A DNA stretch of 64,000 nucleotides, from positions 11,163,766 through 11,227,765 of the forward strand of contig NC_135223.1 in NCBI RefSeq assembly GCF_052324685.1, written 5' to 3'. The stretch comes from Brachyhypopomus gauderio. Lineage: Eukaryota > Chordata > Actinopteri > Gymnotiformes > Hypopomidae. Below the pieces are notes generated by a model that saw nothing but the letters and a program-made list of their open reading frames with translations, ran no database searches and was not told the DNA's origin. The position numbers were made by a program, and so were the translations under genes. Positions 53,626 through 64,000 of the stretch are shown in pieces (position 1 is the first letter of the stretch; the number at the start of each line of letters is the position of its first letter).

Positions 53626-54592
53626 CAACTGTCGGATGAGACATGCTACATTGTTTGTTCTTTTTCAGACCTGTAAAATACTATCTAGTCTGAAACACTC
53701 TAACACTCCAGGATGATAACTAATCTATGTATCATGTTCGATGAGGATGTTTAGGATATGATAAACTGGCTTACCAATACAGTCGTAGTGCGTTAAAAGC
53801 AAACACAATTTATTTATTGGTGTTAATATCGTTATGACATATTACTTAAAAAACGAATAGACCTTTGCCATTTAGTTTTTCTTCTAACATCATGGCCATT
53901 TAGGTATAACTGCTATTGGGGGGAAGCACAAAAGCGCGACACGAAACGCCAAGCAACTACTATCGAACAACTAAGTACCATAATTAAAAATAAATTTTCT
54001 TATCCATTAAGAAAATGTTTTCTTTATTGTATAGATTATCCATCACCCCGAGACAGTCACCAATAAAATAACATCGTTGCTGTGGCAACCGATCCCCCCC
54101 CCCCACCTCTTACATATTGCCTAGCCAGCCATATTCGCAAAAATAATGGGAAGTCGCTTGAGGAACACTTGAAACGATCCAGAAGCGACGCATCAATCCC
54201 TAAACAAGACTGGCATGCGAGACCATTAAATGCACTTCGGACCTTCGCGAGACCACCGCCTCATTCCACCGGTGTTGGGCGCTAGGGCTGGAATGTGTGT
54301 GTGCACACTCGGCAGTGTGTGTCGAGCGACACCGACGTGAAGGAGTTACATGTTGCCATTTCTAAGAACACCGACAAAACAGTGTTAGGCGCAGCAACAG
54401 TTTAAGACCACCGTGGCTGTGCGTTGACTTGTCCCCTTAAACCAAACCGAGGAACTAACTGGATATTTTACTTCTGGAATGCTTTCGCAGTACTATAACC
54501 TAGGCGATATGTAAACACTCACTGTAAATAAGTTTAAAACACGTATACAGGATGTGTATAGGTGTAGATTAATCCATCGTCTTTAAAGGAAA
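53626..54592. other. Intergenic region, becoming CpG-rich near 54.1 kb
   Basis: The first part is AT-rich with nothing recognised. From about 54090 the DNA is richer in CG dinucleotides and may hold a promoter for the exon candidate at 54593. Confidence 0.35.
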
Positions 54593-54638
54593 ATGGAGAC
54601 AGCTACACCAGCGAAAAAGAAAACCTTGCGGAAATCAG
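54593..54638 (+). other. Candidate first exon, METATPAKKKTLRKS
   Basis: An ATG followed by 15 codons ends at TCAG|GTAAGC, a consensus donor, inside a CpG-enriched patch. The peptide is not recognised. Its phase (one base left over) fits the acceptor TGCAG|CGTTAAGG at 61099/61100, which would read in frame into the SHISA7 exon, and also the acceptor TTTCAG|CTCGCC at 59577/59578, which would stop after 12 codons. It may be a leader exon of SHISA7 with an upstream ORF, or belong to another transcript. Confidence 0.25.
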
Positions 54639-55481
54639 GTAAGCAAAACTGTTTTTATATCTAGAATACATTTTCTGAGCGTGGTCTCTGGTGGGGAATA
54701 AACCCCCGGGGTCATAATAACGCCGCGGTGGGTTGAATGTAATGGTGAGAGCAGCGTCGTCGTGAGGTTCAGCCAGACAGGTAAGTCACCAAGTTGTTCT
54801 ACGTTTTCTTTTGCTGTGATTTCGCTTATGACTGGCTCGTTATGTTCCTCTGTGTCACTTTTGCTCCTCTGCCAGTTTTTGTAAAAAATAAAATATTGAA
54901 CGACAAAAGGCTGCTGATCGTAAAGTCGTCAGGTGTTTTATTTATTTCATTAATTTTACCAGCATACATGTAGTCCGGACTTCGTAAGCACAGTGAAGCT
55001 ACACCGCCACTTTATCCGAACATGCATTCACGCCAACGCAGACGACCATTCAGTGCACTCTCGCTGGCTTTCATTCCCACCTACTCACTCATTACTATAC
55101 GTGCGCATCACTAGTCCACAACATGGATAAAACACGGAGGTACTAATCGATCCCCTAACACTGCTAGAAGTAAAAAGGCGCATGCAGAAATAAACGACGC
55201 TGATTGCACATCACTGCGGCGAAAGCTCCGCTGCGCAGTTCCACAACTCACATTGCGCTCGTGATTCGAGCCTGGATGCATGTGTCATTAACTGTTAAAT
55301 GATTATGCTGTGTGCTACTTGTCCGTACATTATCTGCCCAAACTGGTGGAATACTCCCTGCTGAGTGAAAAAGTCGTGAAATTTTGTTCTGCAGCTTGGC
55401 TTCTTGCGGGAACATGCGTGTGTAACGTAGGCCTTACAATACAAAGGAAGACAGCCGTCATCTGCCAAACATTTTCTGACC

Positions 55482-55483
<2 letters not shown>

Positions 55484-55568
<85 letters not shown>
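55484..55568. repeat. Compound (CA)n(CT)n microsatellite
   Basis: A CA run of about 25 units switches directly to a CT run of about 17 units, then GTCTGTCTCACACA. Confidence 0.97.
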
Positions 55569-55570
<2 letters not shown>

Positions 55571-57577
55571 GTCTCACACACGCACACACACGCGCACAGT
55601 CTCATTCTGTCCTACATAATTTGCGCCACTGCCCTCTACATCCACCAGACAAACCACTTCTGTGTCAGTCAAGTGTAGACAGTCAGCTCCACTCAGCCCT
55701 CGCAGACCTGACAGACAAGACTGCTTAACCTAATCACGGAGATGGTCCTTCAGAAAGTTTAATACCACAGAGAGGGAAAGGAGTAAAGCAATCTGCACAT
55801 TTCATAATGGCGAGTGCTTGAAGTGACGAAATCTTCTGGCCATTTGAGCTACGGAGTGTGTGGTGAGCAAGCGGGGCACGAAGTGGCGAGAACCCCGTGC
55901 GTAATTTCTCGGCGATGGCACTGGCTGTGTAAACCCAGCGTCACTGTCAAAGTGTCAGAGCAGATGTCATCTGTGGGGCAAAGACGAAACGACAGAAACA
56001 AGGGCATACGAGTGCGAGGAGGTGCAGGGCCAGTACCCTCACATCTAAAGGGATCAGGTGTGAGACAGGTGGGGAAAAGGCTGTTCCGTCGAGGTGCGCA
56101 AAAAAAGGAGGAAAGTGCATATCTTCCTCGAGGAAAGCAGCCTCGGAGGGAGAAGAAGGTCTGTTCGTTCTCCCTGTCATTCTTTCTCTTCCTCCCCTTG
56201 CACAAGTATGAACTGCTGCAGTGCTATTCTGAGAGGAAAAGAGAGAGATCTAGCTGCCTCAGCCCACGCACGGAATATCATAAAGAGAGGGAGAGCGAGG
56301 GAGAGGGAGAGAAAGTGAGCGAGAGAAAGTGAGGGTGGGAAAGGGAAAAAACGAAGAAAACGTCCAAAACAGACGCGCAGCTCGGCGGAACGGAATAAAA
56401 GAGTGCGTTAAGATTTCGCAGCAATCCGGCGGAATCTGACGGCCTGGTGATCGCTCCTCGGTGAACTCAACAGGCCGACTGTTCTGGGAAGTCGTCAACG
56501 CGCCCCATCTCCAGTGGCGCGTCTCTCTCTCTCATCGCCCACAGTCTCTTGATGATGGGGCGCTGTGCTTAAGGAGGCCTAATCCAGTTTACAGAGAGGG
56601 ACGTACTGTTCCACATATATTAGAAGGTGTTAAAAGTGGCCTACGCAGGCTAGCACCATTCTCTTGATGCTGTAGTACATGAAAATAGGAAGTTACTGGT
56701 TTCTTAGATGTTATTGCCTACACCCTCTCTCTCCCAATTCATTCCTTTACTCGTTCCATCAGCTAAATTCATTATCTGCTGTATCTTTTACTCCAGGTGA
56801 ATTCATCAATAAGTCAGGTTTACTGTTTCTGGTTCTAACATGTTAAATTTGGACGAATGTCACATCAGCACGCAAGTGTGTATGCCCATCCAGCTGTGTC
56901 AAATCTCACCACAGTGCTTCAGAAGGAGCAGTCAGCAGATAGCTAGTGCATCTCTCACGTCCATTGGCAGTGTTAGAATACTGACCCCCTCCCCTCATTT
57001 AGACAAACAGCATATCTCTCACATCACTCTGGGAGTGTTAGAATACTGACCCCCTGTTTCACTGCCAGGTCACAAAATGACCCATAGCACTCAAGGTTCC
57101 CAGCAGGTGTTCACAAATGTAAATGTTTATCATTATCATGTAGCGCCTACAATAACTGTGAATTAGGGTGGCCAAAAAAAACCTGATTATTTACAATGCT
57201 AGTTGGTATGAGAAGGTGATCTTAATAAAGTTTTCAAGTGTAATTCTACAAGAATTTGAATTAAATTAGTGAAGAATATATATTATTATTGAATTCAATA
57301 TATATTATTCAATCTAAATTCTAATGGCAACCACCACCAAGTATTTCTAATATGAAATAGGCATGGCATAAAGGATGGAACGTTCTCCTGAACATGCTGT
57401 TTTATTGATAGGTACAATATCTAATCAAAATCCCATTTCTCAAAGAAGAACCCCAGATTATTTTGTTAAATTATAGGCATATGCAGGCAAAACACTGTTC
57501 TGTTATGTGAAATTCTGTATATCCTGTGAAACCAGCATGCGTAGACTCAGTGTTTTATTTGTGCAGGGTTGTGCATA

Positions 57578-57609
<32 letters not shown>
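57578..57609. repeat. (GT)n microsatellite
   Basis: A pure GT run of about 15 units. Confidence 0.95.
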
Positions 57610-57611
<2 letters not shown>

Positions 57612-58000
57612 GATGGAGACCAGTGTTAGCAACCAAAAGAACGAGCAATGCTGTTTTATTATTAAGAAAGAACAACGTAGCGCTTACAGCAGTTTGATTT
57701 GTGTGAAACCGTGAAGTACAGTGTTCCTTTACATATACATATTTCACACATGCACGCGCACAAATTCAAATTACATCTGAACTGATAATTGATATAAATA
57801 ATATATCACATTTTTGAGTGCGTATAGCTTGTGCATAGAATGGCAGAAATAAAAAAAATCTGATGAATATATAGCAAAATGAAAAGCTGAACTTAATTTC
57901 TTGTTGTAAATTGGTTGATTTAGGTAAGGTTTAATTAAACAAAGGCGTAATTAAACTGGTATAAAGTAATTAATACAGAGGTAATAAAATGAAATCATTG

Positions 58001-58001
58001 C

Positions 58002-58048
<47 letters not shown>
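58001..58048. repeat. Compound (GT)n(GA)n microsatellite
   Basis: About 8 GT units followed directly by GA units with one GC interruption. Confidence 0.95.
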
Positions 58049-58049
<1 letters not shown>

Positions 58050-58397
58050 ATGCATTCCTCATTCTGTGATAACCAAACGCTGTGCACCTTTTTGCACTCC
58101 CACTGTGCTGTGTATATGTATAGAATAACCTTATGCTAGTGTGGCAGAATCTCCCTTTTGCCCGTGTGCACCCGTGCCTGTATTGTACATGGCAGCCTGT
58201 GTGCTGGCGTGTGCAGCCTGTGGCAGTGTAAACGCTCTGCTCTGAAGGTATGCTGCTTGTCTCATGTTCGCTGGATGCGCTGTATTCTGCACATGCAGCG
58301 TGCGGTACATACTGTGCTGTATGCTGTGTGTGTACGTGTGTGCTGGTAAGTGGTGTCACAGAAAGCTCTCCATTCTCTGCCACCCACACACTGAACT

Positions 58398-58544
<147 letters not shown>

Positions 58545-58886
58545 CTTCTCTGCCATACCTCTGGCTCTGTTTGTTCCTGTTCCTCTCTGCACTCATTTAA
58601 ATCCCTACCCTGCATTTATCTCTCTTTCTCCCTCTCTCTCTTTCTCTCTCAATCTTTCTCATACATGCACTCACTTACACACTGTCTCTTTCCTCCTATG
58701 TTTTACACTCCTGTCTCATTTTATATCTCACTGATTTTCACAAGCCTCACAAATGCATAAAAAAATCAGATACAGATAAAATACTTCAGGCGCAACAGAA
58801 TAACTAAACTCCCTCTCCTGCATGCACACGCCTGACGCATAACATACTGACACATATAATAATGCGTACCCGCAAGCAACCGAGCG

Positions 58887-59001
<115 letters not shown>

Positions 59002-59461
59002 CTCCCTCATCATGAGCCTTATGAAAGGAATTGATCACTGTTTGTTCGGATCATCGCTACCATTCAGACCCTCTCAATGCCTCTGAGTCACACTGGCACA
59101 TAGTAACACATTAAACAAACCGCCATTACCCGTCCCTGTGCCACGCACCACCAAAACGATCCGACATTCCTCCGCTTCTCTCTGTCCATTATACTGGAAT
59201 CCACCCTGGCAACATTGGCAATATAGTCTTCGAGATATTCAACTGAACAATAATAATTCTTAATGGGCTTAGAAATGCTTGAAAAGCTTTTCACAAAGAT
59301 TGTTGTTTTTTTTCCTTCATGAATGTAGTGGGGACTTAGGTTGCTGTGTGCTGTTTAATATGGCCAACAGTCAGTTACAGCTGTGCAGTGCATGGGGTCT
59401 GGCCCTGAGTGTGTAGCAAAAGTGTAAGGGCAGCTTACGATCTTGGGAACAGCTGCGTATA

Positions 59462-59528
59462 TCTATGTGCGTGTGTGTGTTTGTGTGTGTGCGTATGTAT
59501 GTGTGTGTTGGCGTGTGTGTGTGTGTGT
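59462..59528. repeat. Imperfect (GT)n tract
   Basis: GTGTGTGT interrupted by GCG, TTT and ATGTATG, just upstream of the possible exon at 59578. Confidence 0.85.
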
Positions 59529-59577
59529 ACACGCTCCTAGGCCGTGTGTAATGTGCTGATTTATTCTTCATTTCAGC

Positions 59578-59860
59578 TCGCCGTGTCTGCCCCCGAACAC
59601 GGTGCCAGCGATAAGGACCTTCGAATTCCAAAGCTGATGGAGAAGAGAGTGGGAAGAGCAGAGTGAAACTAGTCTGGGATCTCCACGTCATTTCCAGCAC
59701 CTGCACGCACCGGCCACGTTCCAAAGGCTCCCCCGCGTCGCAGAGAGCCTGACTCAACACACTGCTTCTCAAGGCAGCAGCGCCGAATGCATCCGGACCG
59801 GAGTGCTGGTGTGACGGACAGCCACACTCCTCAGACTGCTGCCTGCTGATAGAGGAATAA
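59578..59860 (+). other. Possible non-coding exon upstream of SHISA7
   Basis: A good acceptor (TTATTCTTCATTTCAG) precedes about 280 bases that are clearly richer in GC and CG than both flanks. There is no long frame and no obvious donor. It is a candidate leader exon or a separate non-coding terminal exon. Confidence 0.25.
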
Positions 59861-61187
59861 TTTTTCCAGGGCCACGTCCAGGGCCAAATTAAACCAGTAC
59901 TGAAAGTAATGAAAGACCTCTACCGAACGTCCCATTCCAACAGCACATATATTTGTGCAGTACATTAGTAAAGACTTTAAAAATTAAGTGCAACTTATTA
60001 AAATTTTGATTTATTTTGCCATAAAGGTAATAGAATTCACACCTTTTATCTCATCCACATTGTTGATAAGCTTGATAAAAGCACATTTCTGGAAAAGCCC
60101 TTGTAAAAATGAATCTAGGTTTCTCTTGAACCCTTCGACACTGTTGGAAGACGCCACGAAAGTGCTGTGCAGTCAGAATGATTCCCCATCACACTGACCT
60201 CAGCCATCCCAAGAGTGTACCGCCATAACTAGTCAGACATCAGTGTAGATTAGAACCACAGCATCGAGACAGTAACGTTAGACTTTTATTATGGTTATGT
60301 CAATACAGTTGATTATGAAACACTTTTAAAGGACTCAAGGCAAACTGCATTCAGGGAGTATTACTGGTCAGGGAAATTCTTAAAGACTTAAGTGCCACTG
60401 TTGAATATAAAGAGTGCCCAGATCATGTTGTATTGAAATTATACAGAAGATTGTAAAAAAAAAGAACATTAGTTTACATTTTATGGTGTTTACAGTTGAC
60501 CTTTGCTCTTAAGTGAATAATTCTTCATAATAAGTGCCAAAACCAGGAGAATATACTTACTTAAAAACCTACGTGCTTAAAAAAAAGCCTGTATTTGTTA
60601 GCTAAAAGCCTTCATAAATCAGCTATCACAACTCTGCCTCAACTGATGGTTGATGTAACACAATTATAATGAGGAAAGCCATTTTACCCTTGAGATACAT
60701 ACATGCTTTATCTTATTTTGCCCCAGACCTCTGAGGAAAGGAGAATAGTGAGTGTTTTATGAAGATTAAAAAATCAGCTCACTTTGCCTGAAGGGAGTAG
60801 TACTTCCTGCCCATCTCCAGAGTACTAGAGGAATGATAAGAACTTGCTGGCGTTTTGATTATTTTTCCATAGCACTGGGGTGTTTCCTCTGCTCTTTTTA
60901 AATCTGAGTTTGCCTTGAACCTAAAACGCCGTTGTAATCTCTGTCCCCCGATTCCATCCCGGAACTTTGCACGGAATTGCCCCCCCCCCCATTTTATTTT
61001 ATTTTTTTTACATATAAGAACTTCATTTATTTATGGACTGTTTTGATACTGACACAAAAACACGTTGGACACCCGTGATTTAAATGCTTTTCATGCAGCG
61101 TTAAGGAGGCTGGTTGTAACAGAGGATTCTGCAATGGTGCAGCGCATTGAGTCAGCAAGAGAAAATAGCCTTGTTAGTCACATAGAG

Positions 61188-62579
61188 ATGATGCCCACCT
61201 TGGGAGCTCGAGTGCGTGTCACCCTCCTCTTCCTGCTAATCGTCGCTCCGCTCAACGCATCCTCGGCCAGTGTCCCGGACCCCTCCAGACCCAGGAACGG
61301 CCTCGGCCGACCAACAGTCAGCCCTACTGCCGTTCCCAGGCCCAGCGGCTGGGGGTTGTTGCCACCCCTGTCTAGAGGCGGGACAAATGCACAAGGAAAG
61401 GGTGTGACAGGCCGGCCAAAGTCTCCACCCCCTGTCGCAGAAATGCCACCAAGGCCACAGGCTCAGGTGTTGTTGAAGAACGAAACCCCTCGGCGGCTGG
61501 TCAAAACGGACGTCTGTCGCGGGTACTATGACGTCATGGGCCAGTACGACCCCACCTTCAACTGCTCCAAGGATGACTTCATCTACTGCTGCGGGTCCTG
61601 CCACTTCCGCTTCTGTTGCCCAGATCACTCGCGCAGACTCGACCAAAACAGCTGCCAAAACTACAAACCTCCCGTGAAGGCCACCACCCCCCCGCCTGAC
61701 ACCCAACCCCCCCACCACCTCCCCGACCCTGACCTCAGCCACATCGACCAGAGCAAAGACAATCTACGCATCGTTGGCGGCAAGAGGAAGGGTGTGATAG
61801 TCAGTTCGAAGTCACCGCCGCCCGTCGCAGAGATGCCCCCAAGGCCACAGGCTCAGGTGCTGTGGAAGAATGACACAGCCGACGCCTTAAAGCCTCCACT
61901 CGGGGCCGCAAAGGTGGCCCCGCCCCCTCGGCGGCTGGTCGAAGTGGACGTCTGTCGCGGGTACTATGACGTCATGGGCCAGTACGACCTCACTTTCAAT
62001 TGCTCCAAGGATGACTTCATCTACTGCTGCGGGACATGCCACTACCGCTTCTGCTGCCCAGATCGCTCGCGCAGACTCGACCAGAACAGCTGCCATAACT
62101 ACAAATCGCCCGTGTGGGCAAACACCCCTCCGCCTGGCACAAAACCCCCCCACCACCTCCCCGACCCTGACCTCAGCCGCATCGAACAGAGCAACAACAC
62201 CGTGTATGTCATCGGCGGAGTGATCTCGTTCACGGTCGCAGTGGCGGTCGCCATCAAGGTGGCATTTCACAAGGCGTCTCGGCAACCTCGCAACCGGGAG
62301 CTCAACATGCCCAGGTGAGGAGAAGCAGTTTCGATCTCAGTGTTTGGTTCCGGAGGTTGCCTTTACCTTACCCTCAGCCTCTGGTTTCTGATGTCTCCTT
62401 CTCATGGCCGGTTGGTGCTGGCAGGGCTTTGGTGGACATGCTACGTCACCAGTCCAGCCCCGTGCAGCAGGGGGAGCGAAACAACAGTGTGGCCATCGGC
62501 ACAGGGGGAGGAGGAGAGGGGACCCTGGGCAGACCTCCCAAAAACCTCTACCCTACGCTGCAGAGCAAAGACAACAGAC
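61188..62579 (+). CDS. SHISA7: SHISA7-like synaptic protein with two Shisa domains, 5' part
   Basis: Shisa6/7/9 proteins are single-pass synaptic membrane proteins that modulate AMPA receptors; SHISA7 also modulates GABA-A receptors. Exons in the window: 61188-62314 and 62425-62579; the second ends at donor GTAAGT and the rest lies beyond the window. Residues 1-24 are a signal peptide (core VTLLFLLIVAPL). Two cysteine-rich Shisa domains follow, at 110-156 and 256-302, each with eight cysteines in the same pattern (CRGYYDVMGQYD, YCCG.CH.RFCCPD, LDQNSC). One membrane span lies at 339-358, and the junction then reads RALVDMLRHQ and PPKNLYPTLQ, as in SHISA7. Known SHISA7 proteins have one such domain; here it is duplicated within one exon. 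The start was chosen for the signal peptide; ATG 61191 is equivalent, and the frame stays open upstream to 61065. Assignment to SHISA7 rather than SHISA6/9 rests on the CRGYYDVMGQYD block and on UBE2S as neighbour. Confidence 0.92.
61392..61780 (+). repeat. SHISA7 intra-exon duplication, copy 1
   Basis: The unit starts near CAAGGAAAGGGTGTGACA, encodes KSPPPVAEMPPRPQAQVL and the first Shisa domain, and ends at the IVGG that corresponds to the start of the membrane span in copy 2. It lacks about 16 codons (an A/P-rich spacer) present in copy 2. Its tryptophan before TPPP is replaced by lysine. Confidence 0.93.
61781..62219 (+). repeat. SHISA7 intra-exon duplication, copy 2
   Basis: It abuts copy 1 directly, starting CAAGAGGAAGGGTGTGATA, repeats the proline-rich lead and the Shisa domain, and runs into the only transmembrane segment. 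It is closer to the family consensus than copy 1 (it keeps VWANTPPP), so it is probably the ancestral position. Confidence 0.93.
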
Positions 62580-63088
62580 GTAAGTGCAGACCCATCCTCT
62601 TACAATAGAATTCCATGAGAGACCATCTTACCATCACTGTTCATATGTGATTATGTCCAGCCTTCACACGCTAGAGAAAAACAAAACTAAAAAGTACTCA
62701 ATCTTGGGCTAAGGCTGAGAAATTCCCTTGAATGTATCCATAAATGAGTGGAACAGTATTTACTTTGAGCCGAATGACAGTAGTCCCGCATTAATGTATT
62801 ACCACAAATTCTTCCCTCTGGAAAAGTAGTTCCATCTGTGAAAGAATTAATTATACAGATTTACAGCCTAATTTACAAATATATTTGACTGAGGAACTCA
62901 TAAAAGTATTCACCAAAAACATGTGCTTTGAGATTGAGATTAGGTTGAAAAACACTGGAGTGTTCATTTAACGAAACCAGTTAGGATCCTTTTTTCAGTG
63001 ACTTGAAAAAATACAGCATACAGTGTATCCCCCTCACTTCACCCCTTCACTGCATCACACTCCTGCAGTGGAGGAACTGCCCAAATCC

Positions 63089-64000
63089 TGCCTTACACAC
63101 ACATCTACTCCTGTCCCTCCTGCCTTACACACACATCTACTCCTGTCCCTCCTGCCTTACACACATATCTACTCCTGTCCCTCCTGCCTTACACACACAT
63201 CTACTCCTGTCCCTCCTGCCTTACACACACATCTACTCCTGTCCCTCCTCCCTTACACACATATCTACTCCTGTCCCTCCTGCCTTACACACACATCTAC
63301 TCCTGTCCCTCCTGCCTTACACACACATCTACTCCTGTCCCTCCTCCCTTACACACATATCTACTCCTGTCCCTCCTGCCTTACACACACATCTACTCCT
63401 GTCCCTCCTGCCTTACACACACATCTACTCCTGTCCCTCCTGCCTTACACACACATCTACTCCTGTCCCTCCTGCCTTACACACATATCTACTCCTGTCC
63501 CTCCTGCCTTACACACACATCTACTCCTGTCCCTCCTGCCTTACACACATATCTACTCCTGTCCCTCCTGCCTTACACACACATCTACTCCTGTCCCTCC
63601 TCCCTTACACACATATCTACTCCTGTCCCTCCTGCCTTACACACACATCTACTCCTGTCCCTCCTGCCTTACACACACATCTACTCCTGTCCCTCCTGCC
63701 TTACACACACATCTACTCCTGTCCCTCCTGCCTTACACACACATCTACTCCTGTCCCTCCTGCCTTACACACATATCTACTCCTGTCCCTCCTGCCTTAC
63801 ACACACATCTACTCCTGTCCCTCCTGCCTTACACACATATCTACTCCTGTCCCTCCTGCCTTACACACACATCTACTCCTGTCCCTCCTGCCTTACACAC
63901 ATATCTACTCCTGTCCCTCCTGCCTTACACACACATCTACTCCTGTCCCTCCTGCCTTACACACACATCTACTCCTGTCCCTCCTGCCTTACACACATAT
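63089..64000. repeat. 32-bp minisatellite in SHISA7 intron 2, runs off the window
   Basis: About 28.5 copies of a strictly 32-bp unit (TGCCTTACACACACATCTAC plus TCCTGTCCCTCC). There are three variants: the common one with ACACACATC, one with ACACATATC, and one that also begins TCCC. No copy changes length. Short direct repeats with uninterrupted periodicity and no unique spacers exclude a CRISPR array. Confidence 0.98.

Noticed and set aside
61392-62219. Assembly artefact as the explanation for the doubled SHISA7 domain
   Set aside because: The copies differ by many amino-acid substitutions and a 16-codon indel, which false duplication of one locus or haplotype would not normally produce. 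Long reads should still confirm it.
61236-62285. Minus-strand frames of 168 and 132 codons across SHISA7
   Set aside because: They are antisense shadows of the duplicated GC-rich SHISA7 exon; their mutual similarity only reflects the duplication.
63089-64000. CRISPR-like array of regularly spaced repeats
   Set aside because: The 32-bp units are directly contiguous with no unique spacers, and the host is a vertebrate. It is a minisatellite.

Overview
The window is genomic DNA of a ray-finned fish, very probably a teleost. It has vertebrate split genes with short GT-AG introns, very long CA/GT and CT/GA microsatellites, a Tc1-like transposon relic, a Ty3/gypsy LTR retrotransposon relic, and dispersed repeats of the kind common in teleost introns. 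No bacterial, plasmid or phage features are present. The species cannot be named from the sequence alone.

Six protein-coding genes could be resolved to exon level. (1) FLCN (folliculin), minus strand, 2648-9756, 11 coding exons, 548 aa. (2) LENG9, plus strand, 12778-16390, 6 coding exons, 490 aa: CCCH zinc finger, MJ1316 domain and 2H phosphoesterase. It is divergent from FLCN, and a TCACGTGA (CLEAR/E-box) palindrome lies between them. (3) TTYH1 (tweety), plus strand, 21810-33813, 14 coding exons, 583 aa, with microsatellites packed against its splice sites. (4) JOSD2, minus strand, 37056-38376, 4 coding exons, 184 aa. (5) UBE2S, plus strand, 41617-44864, 4 coding exons, 228 aa. (6) The 5' part of SHISA7, plus strand, from 61188 past the window end.

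LENG9, TTYH1, JOSD2, UBE2S and SHISA7 all have human orthologues on 19q13.3-q13.4, so this is an old conserved neighbourhood. FLCN (human 17p11.2) is the outsider. The genes do not form one pathway. They cover lysosomal nutrient signalling (FLCN), probable RNA-end processing (LENG9), a neuronal/glial membrane protein (TTYH1), ubiquitin removal (JOSD2), K11 ubiquitin chain extension for APC/C (UBE2S) and synaptic receptor modulation (SHISA7).

The most unusual coding feature is in SHISA7. Its single extracellular cysteine-rich Shisa domain has been duplicated in tandem inside one exon. The two copies abut, stay in frame, keep all eight cysteines and have diverged to roughly 80% amino-acid identity, while only one transmembrane segment remains. 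Other points are a 32-bp minisatellite in the next SHISA7 intron, TTYH1 acceptors made from (GT)n or (CT)n repeats, a PPxY motif created across the last TTYH1 splice junction, a tandem 22-bp tRNA-B-box-like repeat in the UBE2S leader, and clusters of GCTAGC/AGCTAAC words at three promoter regions.

The remaining space is intergenic or intronic. It holds microsatellites, minisatellites, one Tc1-like relic (10.47-11.33 kb), one gypsy relic with diverged LTRs (49.30-53.63 kb) into which another dispersed repeat has nested, and long AT-rich stretches where nothing could be supported.
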